NCBI RefSeq assembly: GCF_007829955.1
Contig: NZ_VIWX01000001.1
Span: forward strand, 1 to 64,000
Source: Saccharopolyspora dendranthemae
Lineage (GTDB): Bacteria; Actinomycetota; Actinomycetes; Mycobacteriales; Pseudonocardiaceae
Length of the DNA stretch: 64,000 nt
Reading direction: 5' to 3'
Under the pieces are notes generated by a model, which saw only the letters and a program-made list of their open reading frames with translations, had not been told where the DNA came from and did no database searches. This document shows positions 17,249-25,936 of this stretch, piece by piece. How positions within the stretch are numbered: the stretch's first letter is position 1; each line of letters starts with the position of its first letter. The position numbers were made by a program, and so were the translations under genes.

Positions 17249-18133
17249 CTAGGCCAGCTCCGCCGCGGCGCTGGCCCGCACGGCCTGCGCGACGGCGGCC
17301 AGCGCGGGCGAGTCCAGCTTCCACTGCTGCCAGTACAGCGGCACGTCCACGCCGCGGTCCGGCGCGATGTCGACCACCGCGCCGGACCGCAGCAGCGGCG
17401 CGGCCTGCACCCGCGGCACCATCCCCCAGCCGAGCCCGACCACGATCGCATCGACGAAGCCCTCGGACGAGGGCACGAAGTGCCGCGGACCGCCCGCACC
17501 TCGTCCTCGGGTGAGCTTGCGTGCGAAGGCGTCCTGCAGGTCGTCGTGCTTGTCGAAGATCAGCACCGGCACCTCGTCGAGCACCTGGGCGAGGGACCGC
17601 TCCCCCATCCTCGACGGTGCCACGCAGGCCAGGTAGCGCATGTGGCCGAGCTTGCGCACCGAGCACCCCTGCACCGGGTCGGGCGTCGAGGTCACCGCCG
17701 CCATCACCCTGCCCTCCCGCAGCAGCGCCGTGGTGTGGCCTTCATCGGCGCGATGCAGCTCGAAGCAGATCCGCGCCTGATCACCGACCTGCGCCAGGGC
17801 GGGGACGAACCAGGTGCTCAGCGAGTCGGCGTTGACCGCGATGGGCAAGGTGCTCGTGACACCGCTACCGGACATGCCGAGCTCGCCGGCCACGTCCTGC
17901 TCCATCCGCGCCAGCTGCCGCGCGAACCGGACCACCACCTGGCCGGATTCGGTGAGCTGCACCGGCTTGCTGCGAATCAGCAGAACCCGTCCGGTGCGCT
18001 GCTCGAGCGCCTTGATCCGCTGGCTGACCGCCGAAGGCGTCACGTGCAACGCCGCGGCTGCGGCGTCCAGAGTGCCTCCGTCGACCACCGCGAGCAGGGT
18101 CCGCGCGTGGTCCACGGGCAGATCGATGTTCAT
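17249..18133 (-). CDS. lysG: LysR-family regulator of the LysG/ArgP subgroup
   Basis: The 294-residue protein has an N-terminal LysR HTH (LDAAAAALHVTPSAVSQRIK, about residues 22-41) and a C-terminal periplasmic-binding-like effector domain. The VTPSAVSQRIKALEQRTG pattern and the head-to-head neighbour, a LysE-family exporter, identify it as LysG/ArgP. In Corynebacterium LysG activates lysE when intracellular lysine, arginine or histidine rises. Regulation here should act at the 65-bp intergenic region, which carries two AT-rich dyads. The gene symbol is by subgroup and context. Confidence 0.88.
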   Translation of the reverse strand: MNIDLPVDHARTLLAVVDGGTLDAAAAALHVTPSAVSQRIKALEQRTGRVLLIRSKPVQLTESGQVVVRFARQLARMEQDVAGELGMSGSGVTSTLPIAVNADSLSTWFVPALAQVGDQARICFELHRADEGHTTALLREGRVMAAVTSTPDPVQGCSVRKLGHMRYLACVAPSRMGERSLAQVLDEVPVLIFDKHDDLQDAFARKLTRGRGAGGPRHFVPSSEGFVDAIVVGLGWGMVPRVQAAPLLRSGAVVDIAPDRGVDVPLYWQQWKLDSPALAAVAQAVRASAAAELA

Positions 18134-18138
18134 GCTGG

Positions 18139-18162
18139 CTAATGTTAGTTAAGAATCCTTAG
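18139..18162. promoter_or_regulatory. candidate LysG/ArgP operator
   Basis: A perfect CTAA-TG-TTAG palindrome (18139-18148) is followed by a TTAAG-AATC-CTTAG dyad (18149-18162). It lies between the divergent lysG and lysE, about where a LysR activator binds upstream of the lysE promoter (-10 candidate TAGCGT at 18187-18192). Confidence 0.55.
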
Positions 18163-18198
18163 CTGTACTGATCTGGGATCGATGCCTAGCGTCGAGGC

Positions 18199-18813
18199 AT
18201 GGCCCACGCTCTGCTGCCGATGTCGGCTGGTTTCGCGACGTGCATGTCCCTGATCGTGTCCATCGGCGCGCAGAACGCCTTCGTGCTGCGCCAAGGACTG
18301 CGCCGACACGCCGTGCTGCTCGTGGTGGCGATCTGCATCGCCTCCGACGTCGCCCTCATCGCACTGGGAGTGGGCGGCTTCGGCACGCTGGTGACCGGTT
18401 CGCCCACGCTGCTCACCGCGTGCACCGTGGCAGGCGGGTGCTTCCTGCTCTGCTACGGCTTCCTCGCCGCCCGCAGGGCCTTCCGCCCGGGCACCGGGCT
18501 CGAGGCAGGCACCGGCGCCACCGGGTCCCGACGGCGGGCCGCGCTGACCTGTCTGGCCATGACCTGGCTGAACCCCCAGACCTACCTGGAGACGATCCTG
18601 CTCATCGGTTCGGTCGCGGCCGGCTACGGCGCGATGCGGTGGGAGTTCGGCCTGGGCGCGCTCGCCGCCAGCTGCGTGTGGTTCCTCGCCCTGGGCTTCG
18701 GAGCGCGTTTGCTGACAGGTCTTTTCGCGCGGCCCGGCGCCTGGCGCGTACTGGACGGCGTAATCGCGGTGATGATGGTGTCGCTCGGAGCGAGCCTGCT
18801 CGCGGGCGCATGA
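18199..18813 (+). CDS. lysE: LysE/ArgO-family amino-acid exporter
   Basis: The 204-residue membrane protein has about six hydrophobic segments. The N-terminal SIGAQNAFVLRQGL motif and a mid-protein MTWLNPQTYLETILL are hallmarks of LysE/ArgO exporters. These export L-lysine and L-arginine to prevent toxic accumulation. TAGCGT ends 6 bp before the ATG and there is no Shine-Dalgarno sequence, so the mRNA is probably leaderless. The divergent lysG is the expected activator. Confidence 0.92.
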   Translation: MAHALLPMSAGFATCMSLIVSIGAQNAFVLRQGLRRHAVLLVVAICIASDVALIALGVGGFGTLVTGSPTLLTACTVAGGCFLLCYGFLAARRAFRPGTGLEAGTGATGSRRRAALTCLAMTWLNPQTYLETILLIGSVAAGYGAMRWEFGLGALAASCVWFLALGFGARLLTGLFARPGAWRVLDGVIAVMMVSLGASLLAGA

Positions 18814-19220
18814 CCTGTGGATTCATCGAGCGGTGTCGCTTGATGGTGTTGTCTTTCAGGGGCTTTCGAGTGCGATCACCTGATCGTGTAGCCGGTATTC
18901 GCTCGCATTTTCGAGCGTCCGACTGCACCATTGAAACATGCGTTCGACACGATTCCTCTCCGCTCTGATCCCTGACCAAGATGAAAGTCGTCTGCCCGAG
19001 GTGGTTCTCGAGCCCGCGACCGCGAACCTCACCGCATCCTCAGAAGGTGACCGCCACCGAACAGCCCGGGGAGAGCTCGGGCACCACGCGCGCGCCGCAG
19101 CACGAGAGCCGCCGCCCACCACGCTGTGATACCCGAACACCCCGCACAGCACAGATCCTCAGATGGCCGGTACTCCCGGCGACATGCTGCTTGACAACTC
19201 AAGAGTGGATGAGGCGGGAG
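18814..19220. other. intergenic region after lysE
   Basis: These 407 bp contain no gene I can support. A 63-codon plus-strand frame (18938-19129) starts with ATG but has no ribosome-binding site or recognisable family. The stretch is less GC-rich than the genes around it and could be a decayed gene remnant. Confidence 0.4.
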
Positions 19221-20108
19221 TCAGACCCCCTCCGGGCGAGCAGGCCATTCCGGCATGAAGTCGGGGTAGTCCTCGCTCACCCGGAGGGGGAACTCCGGAG
19301 CGCGCTTGGCCAGGAAGGAACCAACCCCCTCGGCCGCATCAGCTCCGGATCCGAGCACCTTGATGCCTCGGGAGTCCAATCGGTGCGCCTCCCAGGGCGA
19401 CTCCGCCGAGAGCATTCCCCACATGAGCTGGCGGGCCACGCCCACCGACACCCCGGAGGTGTTCTCGGCGATCTCCCGGCAGATCGAGCGCGCCGTGGGA
19501 ATCAGCTCGTCGTCGGCGACCACCCGCGACACCAGACGACCGCGCAGGGCCTCCTCCGCGTCGAAGATGCGCCCGGTGGCAGCCCATTCCATGGCCTGTG
19601 AGATCCCGACGACGCGCGGCAAGAACCAGGACGAAGCGGCCTCCGGAAGGATCCCGCGGCGGGTGAAGACGAAACCGAACTTGGCTCCCTCGGACGCGAT
19701 CCGGATGTCCATCGGCAAGGTCATCGTGACCCCCACGCCGACCGCAGCGCCGTTGAACGCACCGATCACCGGCTTGCGCATCTCCGCCACCCGAAGCGCC
19801 ACGGTGCCGCCACCATCGCGAGGCACCCCGTCGACCTCACCGAGCTCGCGGTGGGCCTGCGCCCGCCCCTCGTTGGCCTCGCCGTTGAAGGTGTCCTCCC
19901 CGGCGCTGAGGTCTGCCCCCGCGCAGAACGCCCTGCCCGCACCGGTGACGATCACCGCGCGGACCACGTCATCGGCCTCCGCTGCGTCGAAGGCCGCGAC
20001 GAGCTCGCCGCGCATGACGTGGGTGAACGCGTTGAGCTTGTCCGGCCGGTTCAACGTGATCGTGGCGATCCCCTCGGAGACCTCGTATCCGACCTCGGTG
20101 AAAGTCAT
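19221..20108 (-). CDS. enoyl-CoA hydratase/isomerase family protein
   Basis: The 295-residue crotonase-fold protein has LNRPDKLNAF, GAGRAFCAGADLSAGED and GAAVGVGVTMTLPMD. The first catalytic Glu of classical hydratases is replaced (GVGVTMT), and the second position lies in RRGILPEAASSW, which keeps Glu. It is somewhat longer than average because of an insert after the CAGADLS segment. ATG 20108 is 85 bp from the divergent phosphatase start at 20194, and it gives the standard N-terminus, whereas the longer open frame is not conserved-looking. It probably acts in acyl-CoA beta-oxidation with the ligase and thioesterase genes just to the right. Confidence 0.88.
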   Translation of the reverse strand: MTFTEVGYEVSEGIATITLNRPDKLNAFTHVMRGELVAAFDAAEADDVVRAVIVTGAGRAFCAGADLSAGEDTFNGEANEGRAQAHRELGEVDGVPRDGGGTVALRVAEMRKPVIGAFNGAAVGVGVTMTLPMDIRIASEGAKFGFVFTRRGILPEAASSWFLPRVVGISQAMEWAATGRIFDAEEALRGRLVSRVVADDELIPTARSICREIAENTSGVSVGVARQLMWGMLSAESPWEAHRLDSRGIKVLGSGADAAEGVGSFLAKRAPEFPLRVSEDYPDFMPEWPARPEGV

Positions 20109-20193
20109 CGCACCATCCTGTCTCGGGTTTGAAAACGGCCTTGCGCGGTGGAAAGGTCGGGCGTGCACGAGGAATCGCGGAGAGCGGAGCACC

Positions 20194-20886
20194 ATGTCCG
20201 AGGTCGAGTACCGGCAATCCACGTTCACACCGCCCGCCGGTGCCACCGACATCCTGTTGATCCGGCACGGCGAGTCCGCACCGGCGGTACCGGGCAAGCC
20301 CTTCGCCCTCGTCGGCGGGCAGGGCGACCCGGAGCTCGCCCCGGCCGGCCGGGAGCACGCCGAGCTCGTCGGCGGCCGGCTCGCGGGTGAGCACCTGGAC
20401 GCCCTCTACGTCACCACCCTGCGGCGCACCGCCGAGACCGCGGCCCCGCTGGCCGCCCGGCTCCAGCTGACGCCCGGGGTCGTGCCCGACCTGCGCGAAG
20501 TGCACCTCGGCGAGTTCGAAGGCGGGCTGTTCCGGCAGAAGGTCGCTCAGAACGACCCCATCATCCAGCGGATGCACGCCGAGGGCCGGTGGGACGTCAT
20601 CCCGGGTGCGGAATCCCGCGAGGCGCTGCGGGATCGCGTGGGGGGCGCGATCGAGCGGCTCGCCGCCGCTCACCCCGACCAGCGCATCGCCGTGTTCACC
20701 CACGGCGGCGTGATCGGCGAGATCCTGTCCATCGCCAGCGGAAGCCTGCCGATGGCGTTCCTGGGGGCAGGCAACGGGTCGATCTCGCAGGTCGTGGTCG
20801 CGGGTGGGCGCTGGATCGTGCGGCGTTTCAACGACACGGCGCACCTGGGCGGCGGACTCGACCAGCAGCCCGCCGCCCTCAGCTGA
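20194..20886 (+). CDS. histidine phosphatase family protein (phosphoglycerate-mutase fold)
   Basis: The 230-residue protein has the RHGE catalytic motif (LIRHGESAP, about residues 27-35), whose His is phosphorylated, and the second His in FTHGGVIGEI near residue 172. The acid in REVHLGEFEG completes the site. It hydrolyses phosphomonoesters; whether it acts on phosphoglycerate or another compound cannot be told, and the branch with REVxLGE is commonly a broad phosphatase. ATG 20194 follows GGAG at 20186-20189. It is divergent from the crotonase gene. Confidence 0.88.
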   Translation: MSEVEYRQSTFTPPAGATDILLIRHGESAPAVPGKPFALVGGQGDPELAPAGREHAELVGGRLAGEHLDALYVTTLRRTAETAAPLAARLQLTPGVVPDLREVHLGEFEGGLFRQKVAQNDPIIQRMHAEGRWDVIPGAESREALRDRVGGAIERLAAAHPDQRIAVFTHGGVIGEILSIASGSLPMAFLGAGNGSISQVVVAGGRWIVRRFNDTAHLGGGLDQQPAALS

Positions 20887-20904
20887 AACCGCACCCAACC
20901 CGGC

Positions 20905-21861
20905 CTACTTCAGCCCCAACGCCCGGACGGCCTCGGTCGGGTCACCCGGTGCGACCAGCGCGATCGCCGGCGTCGTGACGCCGTTGTCGACGTACTGCTG
21001 GACTCGCTCCCTGCAGTACTGGGCCGGGCCGTGCACCACCAGGTCGTCGACGACGCTGTCCGGGATCGCCGCGAGGGCGGCCTTGCGGTCGCCCGCGTCC
21101 CACGCCTGCCACATCGGGGTGAACTCGTCCCGACCCAGCCACTCGTGGAAAGCGCGGTAGACCGGAACGTTCATGTACGCCGCGATGTGCCGTCGTGCGA
21201 GCGCCCTCGCCGTGTCCGGGTCCGTGTCGGGCATGACGAAGATGCGCGCGACGACCTCCTTGTCCGGTCCGCCCTGCTGCACGTGGGGCACGACGGTGCG
21301 CACGTCCTCCGGCGAGAGCCAGTTGATGATCGCGCCGTCGGCCTCGCGCCCCGCCAGCTTCAGCATTCCCGGACGCAGCGCCGCCACCAGCACCGGCGGC
21401 ACCGGATCGGCCACCAGGCCCGCGGAGAACCCCTTGACCTCGAAGGTGTCGTAGGACTCGGTGACCTTCTCCCCGCGCAGCGCCTGCCGCAGGAACCGCA
21501 CGGTGTCGCGCACCCGCTTGTACGGCTCGTCGAAGGAGATCCCGTTCCAGCGTTCCACGATCACGTTCGAGGAGGTGCCCACGCCCAGCGCGAAACGGCC
21601 TGGGGCCGCCGCTGCGAGGGTGGACGCGCTCATCGCCAGGGTCGCCGGGCCACGGGTGTAGACGGGCACGATCGCGGTGCCCAGCCGCAGCTGTGGCGCC
21701 CAGGTGGCGGCCAGCGCCAGCGGGGTGAACGCATCGGCGCCGTTGGCCTCCGACGACCACACGTCGGTGTAGCCGAGGTCGGGCAGTTCGGCGATGAGTT
21801 CGCGCTGATCGGGCAGCGAGAGCTCGGGCAGCGGGACGGAGATGCCCCAACGTCGATCCAC
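20905..21861 (-). CDS. LLM-class F420-dependent oxidoreductase
   Basis: The 318-residue luciferase-like monooxygenase fold protein starts with the WGISVPLPELSL strand and has GYTDVWSSEANGADAF and GRFALGVGTSSNVIVERWNG, which match the F420-binding subgroup of actinobacteria. It would oxidise or reduce a substrate with coenzyme F420 instead of FMN. The GTG start follows AAGGGA by 5 nt. The gene lies 19 bp downstream of the acyl-CoA ligase, so it is the last gene of a three-gene acyl-CoA operon. Confidence 0.87.
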   Translation of the reverse strand: MDRRWGISVPLPELSLPDQRELIAELPDLGYTDVWSSEANGADAFTPLALAATWAPQLRLGTAIVPVYTRGPATLAMSASTLAAAAPGRFALGVGTSSNVIVERWNGISFDEPYKRVRDTVRFLRQALRGEKVTESYDTFEVKGFSAGLVADPVPPVLVAALRPGMLKLAGREADGAIINWLSPEDVRTVVPHVQQGGPDKEVVARIFVMPDTDPDTARALARRHIAAYMNVPVYRAFHEWLGRDEFTPMWQAWDAGDRKAALAAIPDSVVDDLVVHGPAQYCRERVQQYVDNGVTTPAIALVAPGDPTEAVRALGLK

Positions 21862-21880
21862 GGTTATCCCTTTCGATCAC

Positions 21881-23407
21881 TCACGTGTAGCGGGCTTTGA
21901 GCTTGCCCTTCACGAGCTTTCCGGTCGGCGTGCGCGGCATGTCGGCGACGAAGTCGACACTGCGCGGCACCTTGTAGCGCGCCACGCGCTCACGCGCGTG
22001 GTCGATGATCTGCCTCTCGAGCTCGGGTCCCGGTTCGACACCCGGTGCTGGCTGCACCACGGCCTTGACCGTCTCGCCCATCTCGGGGTCCGGCACGCCG
22101 AACACGGCGACGTCGAGGATCGAGGGGTGCAGCGCCAGCACGTCCTCGACCTCCTGCGGGTAGATGTTGACCCCACCGGAGATGATCATGAATGCCTTGC
22201 GGTCGGTGAGGAACAGGTACCCGTCCTCGTCGAGGTAACCGAGGTCGCCGGTGGTCGCCCAGTTGGTGTGCCCGGGGTGCTTGACCGAGCGGGTCTTGTC
22301 GGGGTCGCCGAGGTACTCGAACTCGATCTCCTCGCGCTCGAAGAACACCGTCCCGACCTCACCCGCGGGGAGCTCGTTGCCCTCGTCGTCGCAGACGCGG
22401 ACGATGCCCAGCAATGGGCGCCCCACCGAGCCCTGCTTCTCCAGCCACTGCGCGGAGTCGATCATCGTCATGCCGATGCCCTCCGTCGAGGAGTAGTACT
22501 CCTGCAGGATCGGGCCCCACCACTCGATCATCGCCCGCTTGACCTCGATCGGGCAGGGTGCGGCGGCGTGCACGGCGTTGCGGTGGCTGGAGAGGTCGTA
22601 GCGGTGGCGGGTGGACTCGTCGAGCTTGAGCATCCGCACGAACATGGTCGGGACCCACTGGCTGTGGGTGACCTGGTAGCGCTCGATGGCGCGCAGCGCC
22701 TGCTCGGGGTCGAAGCGTTCCATCATCACCACGGTTCCGCCGATGGCGTGCACCGAAGCGCAGTACCGCAGCGGCGCGGCGTGGTAGACGGGTGCCGGGG
22801 AGAGGTAGACCGTGTCCTCGTCGAAGCCGTAGAAGCCGCGCAGCAGGTCCACCAGGATGTTGCCCGGTTCGTGCACCTGCCGGTCGGGCAGCTCCGGGCG
22901 AATTCCCTTGGGCCTACCGGTGGTTCCGGAGGAGTACAGCAGGTCAGCGCCGCACGGTTGCACCGCCGGAACCTCCGAGGAGGCCGCGGCCAGCGCCTGC
23001 TCGTAATCGCCGAAACCGGCGACGGGCCCGCCGAACGCCAGCCGGACGCGGACGTCGGTGAGCTCCGCGACGTGCTCCGGCAACTCCCCGAGTCCTGCTG
23101 ACACCACCAAGGCGTTCGCCCCGGAGTCGTTGACGATGTAGGCCACCTCGTCGGATTGCAGATGGCTGTTGACCGCGCAGACGTACATGCCGGAACGTAC
23201 GGCTGCCCAGTACGCCTCGTACGCGTGCAGGTCGTTGTCGGAGAGCACGGCGACCACGTCGCCCTTGCTCAAGCCCGCCTCGCGCAGCGAGTTGGCCAAA
23301 CGCAGCGAGCGCTCGTCGAGTTCTCGATAGGTCAGCACCTCGCCCGACCCGGCCATGATCAGGGCCGGTTTGTCGGGCGTGGTGGCGGCGTGGACACCTG
23401 GGTACAT
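21881..23407 (-). CDS. acyl-CoA synthetase (AMP-dependent ligase)
   Basis: This 508-residue ANL-superfamily ligase has the P-loop YSSGTTGRPKG (about residue 175), the EYYSSTEG A5 motif, TGDLGYLDEDGY and the LTDRKAFMIISGGVNIYPQEVE hinge, and the C-terminal PRTPTGKLVKGKL with the catalytic Lys. It activates a carboxylic acid as acyl-AMP and transfers it to CoA. Similarity is to mycobacterial FadD4-like proteins. A strong GGAGGAG precedes ATG 23407. With the thioesterase upstream and the LLM enzyme downstream it forms one operon, probably for breakdown of a lipid or aromatic acid. Confidence 0.9.
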   Translation of the reverse strand: MYPGVHAATTPDKPALIMAGSGEVLTYRELDERSLRLANSLREAGLSKGDVVAVLSDNDLHAYEAYWAAVRSGMYVCAVNSHLQSDEVAYIVNDSGANALVVSAGLGELPEHVAELTDVRVRLAFGGPVAGFGDYEQALAAASSEVPAVQPCGADLLYSSGTTGRPKGIRPELPDRQVHEPGNILVDLLRGFYGFDEDTVYLSPAPVYHAAPLRYCASVHAIGGTVVMMERFDPEQALRAIERYQVTHSQWVPTMFVRMLKLDESTRHRYDLSSHRNAVHAAAPCPIEVKRAMIEWWGPILQEYYSSTEGIGMTMIDSAQWLEKQGSVGRPLLGIVRVCDDEGNELPAGEVGTVFFEREEIEFEYLGDPDKTRSVKHPGHTNWATTGDLGYLDEDGYLFLTDRKAFMIISGGVNIYPQEVEDVLALHPSILDVAVFGVPDPEMGETVKAVVQPAPGVEPGPELERQIIDHARERVARYKVPRSVDFVADMPRTPTGKLVKGKLKARYT

Positions 23408-23447
23408 GCGGCTCCTCCTTGAACCTCGCGTACCGCGTTCGATTACC

Positions 23448-24104
23448 TCACCTGGCGAGCCCCTCGACCTTCCCGAAGAGCCTGCTGGACTGCTCGGCGC
23501 TGGGGACGACGAACTTGCCCTCGGCCTCCACCAGGACGGTGTCGGGCGCGTCGGCGGCGCAGATCGTGGCCCTCGACTCGGTCCAGCGGCCGTCGACCCG
23601 CTCGATGCGGCCGACGATCCGCAACGGGGTGCTCAGCGGCACCGGCCGCCGGTAGCGCAGCGACAGCTGCACCGTCATGCCCGGTGGGGCTCCACCCGCG
23701 GCGTGGGCGTGACCGAGGATCTGGTCCAGCAGCATCGCGCTCATGCCGCCGTGCACGTAGCTCGGCGGCCCCTCGTAGGCCAGCCCCAAGGTGCAGGTGC
23801 CCACCGCGGCGCCGTCGACCACCTCCACCTGCATCGGCGGGGCGATCGGGTTTCCCGGGCCGACCGCGGGGCTGTAGAGGCGGCGAGGGCGTCGTCCGTC
23901 GTCGACGGTGGCCAGCTGGCCGCGCTCGCGGCGCACCGCGTCCAGCGGGGGCACCAGTTCGCGCACCTGGGCGGTGATCTCCCGCAGGGTCTCGCTGTCC
24001 ACCTCGGTGGACACCGCGGCGTCGGTGAGATCGCGCAGCGCGGACCCGAGCTCCCGCACCGCCTGCCGGCGCTCCCGCAGTTCGTCTTCGCTCTCGGCGG
24101 TCAC
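23448..24104 (-). CDS. hotdog-fold thioesterase (PaaI-like)
   Basis: The 218-residue protein has a helical N-terminal region (about 75 residues) and a C-terminal hotdog domain with YVHGGMSAMLLDQILGHA. The HGG motif at the start of the central helix and the Asp in LLD are the usual substrate and catalytic features of PaaI-type acyl-CoA thioesterases. It releases free acids from CoA esters. GTG 24104 is preceded by GGAGGG. It is the first gene of the minus-strand unit 24104-20905, 40 bp upstream of the ligase and divergent from an IclR regulator. Confidence 0.82.
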   Translation of the reverse strand: MTAESEDELRERRQAVRELGSALRDLTDAAVSTEVDSETLREITAQVRELVPPLDAVRRERGQLATVDDGRRPRRLYSPAVGPGNPIAPPMQVEVVDGAAVGTCTLGLAYEGPPSYVHGGMSAMLLDQILGHAHAAGGAPPGMTVQLSLRYRRPVPLSTPLRIVGRIERVDGRWTESRATICAADAPDTVLVEAEGKFVVPSAEQSSRLFGKVEGLAR

Positions 24105-24180
24105 GTTCGCTGATCCCTCCGGGGTTTCGATCAGATTCCGGCCTTCAGTTAAACCCGTAGCCCGCCCTTCAGTCCAGACA

Positions 24181-24192
24181 GACCGGCCGGTC
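24181..24192. promoter_or_regulatory. perfect 12-bp palindrome, candidate operator
   Basis: GACCGGCCGGTC is a perfect palindrome within a wider dyad. It lies in the divergent region between the thioesterase operon and the IclR gene, just upstream of a -10 candidate TAGGCT (24223-24228) for the IclR gene. It could bind the IclR protein or a TetR-type protein. Confidence 0.45.
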
Positions 24193-24255
24193 GGTATGAG
24201 TTCGTTCCGGGCCCGGACCGATTAGGCTGCGGGCGGAGTCGAACCGGGAGGTGTC

Positions 24256-25038
24256 GTGCCGCAACAGCGTGGAGAGCACTTCGTCCGCGCGGTGGAGCGG
24301 ACCATGTCCGTCCTGCGAGCGTTCACCGCCGAGCAGGCAGAACTGTCGCTGACCGAGGTCGCCCAGGCCTCCGACCTGGACAGGGCGGGCGCTCGCCGGA
24401 TCCTGCTGACCCTCGTCGAGCTCGGCTACGTCCGCCAGGCCGACCGGCGCTACGCGCTGACCCCGCAGGTGCTGGAGTTCGGCCACGCCTACCTCACCAG
24501 CCGCTCCCTCCCGCAGGTCGCTGAGCCGCACCTGCAGGAGCTCACCCGACAGGTGCGGGAGATGACCGCGCTGGCGGTGCTGGAGGGAACAGAGATCCGC
24601 TACGTCGCCGCGGTCCCGAGCCCGAAGCTGCTGTCGGTGGCGATCCCGGTCGGCGCCCGCTACCCGGCGCACGCGACCTCGATGGGCAAGGTCCTGCTGG
24701 CGGCCGTCCCCCCGGAGCGGCTGGAGGCGAGCCTGCGCTCCGTGGAACTGGCGCGGGTGACCCCGCACACCGTCACGACCCGCGAACAGCTGCTGGCGGA
24801 GCTGGCGACGGTGCGCAGACGCGGGTTCGTGATCGCCGACGACGGCCTCGAGGAGGGCTTGCGCGGAGTGGCGGTCCCCGTCCGCGATGCCGACGGCCGG
24901 GTGTTCGCCGCGGTCAACGTCTCGCTGGACAAGCACAGCTCCACCGAGGAAGGCGTCCAGCGCGAGATCGTGCCGCTGCTGGCTCGCACCGCTGCGCGCA
25001 TCGAAGGCGATCTGCGAGCGCGGCCCGGAACCCGGTGA
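24256..25038 (+). CDS. IclR-family transcriptional regulator
   Basis: The 260-residue protein has an N-terminal winged HTH (LSLTEVAQASDLDRAGARRIL, split by position about 30-50) and the IclR effector domain (RYPAHATSMGKVLLA, then GFVIADDGLEEGLRGVAVPVRD). The latter motifs resemble PcaR/PobR-type members, which sense aromatic acids or their metabolites. GTG 24256 follows GGGAGG. Its head-to-head position with the thioesterase-ligase-LLM operon makes it the likely local regulator. Confidence 0.9.
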   Translation: MPQQRGEHFVRAVERTMSVLRAFTAEQAELSLTEVAQASDLDRAGARRILLTLVELGYVRQADRRYALTPQVLEFGHAYLTSRSLPQVAEPHLQELTRQVREMTALAVLEGTEIRYVAAVPSPKLLSVAIPVGARYPAHATSMGKVLLAAVPPERLEASLRSVELARVTPHTVTTREQLLAELATVRRRGFVIADDGLEEGLRGVAVPVRDADGRVFAAVNVSLDKHSSTEEGVQREIVPLLARTAARIEGDLRARPGTR

Positions 25039-25114
25039 GTGCACCGAGTTCCGGGCCGCCGCGCGAAGGCCCGCGCCAGCCCCGGCTTACCGGCGGATGC
25101 GCGGAGCCGACCTG

Positions 25115-25936
25115 TCAGAGGTCTTCGACGTAGGACTTCTCCACCACGTGGATGAAGAAGTCGGGCACGTCGACCGGCTGCTCCTGGAAGTCGCCGTAGG
25201 TCTCGATCCGCTGGAACCCGACGTCCCGCAGCAGACCGCACAGGTAGTCCCTGCGCAGCGGGTACATGTTCAGGTGGTACTCGCTGCCGTCCGGGAACTC
25301 GTACCGGTACCGGGCCAGACCCTCGTCGACGTGGTCCGGAACCGCTTCGACCTCGGTGCCGCAGTAGTAGTAGCTGCTCTTGCCCCCGGCCTCGCCGTCC
25401 AGCAGTGCGTCGTAGTTGCGCTGGTCGATGATGAGCACGCCGTCGTGCTTGAGCATCGCGTAGAACTCGGCGAGGGCCTTGCGGCGATCGTGCTCGCTGA
25501 ACAGGTGCGTGAAGGAGTTCCCCAGGCAGATGACGGCGTCGAACTCGCCGTGCACGTCCCGGTTCAGCCAGCGCCAATCGGCGTTGACCACGCGCAGCAG
25601 GTGCCCACCGTTGTTCAGACCGTTCCGGAAGGCCTTGGCCAGCATCTGCGGACTACCATCGGCGCTGACGGTCTCGAATCCGGCCTCGATGAGCCGGACC
25701 GAGTGGAACCCGGTGCCGGTGGCCACGTCGAGCACGCTGCGCACGCCGCGAGCTTTCAGCTGGTCGACGAAGAAGCGGCCCTCACCCTCCGCTCGACGTT
25801 CCCAGTCGATCAGGTCATCCCACTTGTCGACCATGCCACCCACGTACTCCTGGGTGTAGTGGCCGGTTTCGCGGACTTCCAGCGGATTGTCGCCGAAGGC
25901 CTGCTCTTGAACATCGGACAGGACGTTCTGCGTCAT
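25115..25936 (-). CDS. glycine/sarcosine N-methyltransferase-like SAM-dependent methyltransferase
   Basis: The 273-residue class I methyltransferase has the SAM motif LDVATGTGFHSVRLIEAGF and ADGSPQMLAKAF (about residues 75-110), then ADWRWLNRDVHGEFDAVICLGNSFTHLF, split here by position. HYTQEYV near the N-terminus, DQRNYD and YYYCGTEVE strongly resemble GSMT of halophiles, which converts glycine to sarcosine and dimethylglycine for betaine synthesis. The partner SDMT (dimethylglycine methyltransferase) is not in the window. The ATG at 25936 is conserved-looking; the longer frame is not. The product would be an osmolyte precursor. Confidence 0.82.
   Translation of the reverse strand: MTQNVLSDVQEQAFGDNPLEVRETGHYTQEYVGGMVDKWDDLIDWERRAEGEGRFFVDQLKARGVRSVLDVATGTGFHSVRLIEAGFETVSADGSPQMLAKAFRNGLNNGGHLLRVVNADWRWLNRDVHGEFDAVICLGNSFTHLFSEHDRRKALAEFYAMLKHDGVLIIDQRNYDALLDGEAGGKSSYYYCGTEVEAVPDHVDEGLARYRYEFPDGSEYHLNMYPLRRDYLCGLLRDVGFQRIETYGDFQEQPVDVPDFFIHVVEKSYVEDL

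Noticed and set aside
18938..19129. 63-residue gene
   Set aside because: No ribosome-binding site, no recognisable motif, and composition turns Arg/His-rich towards the end; kept only as a note in the intergenic entry.
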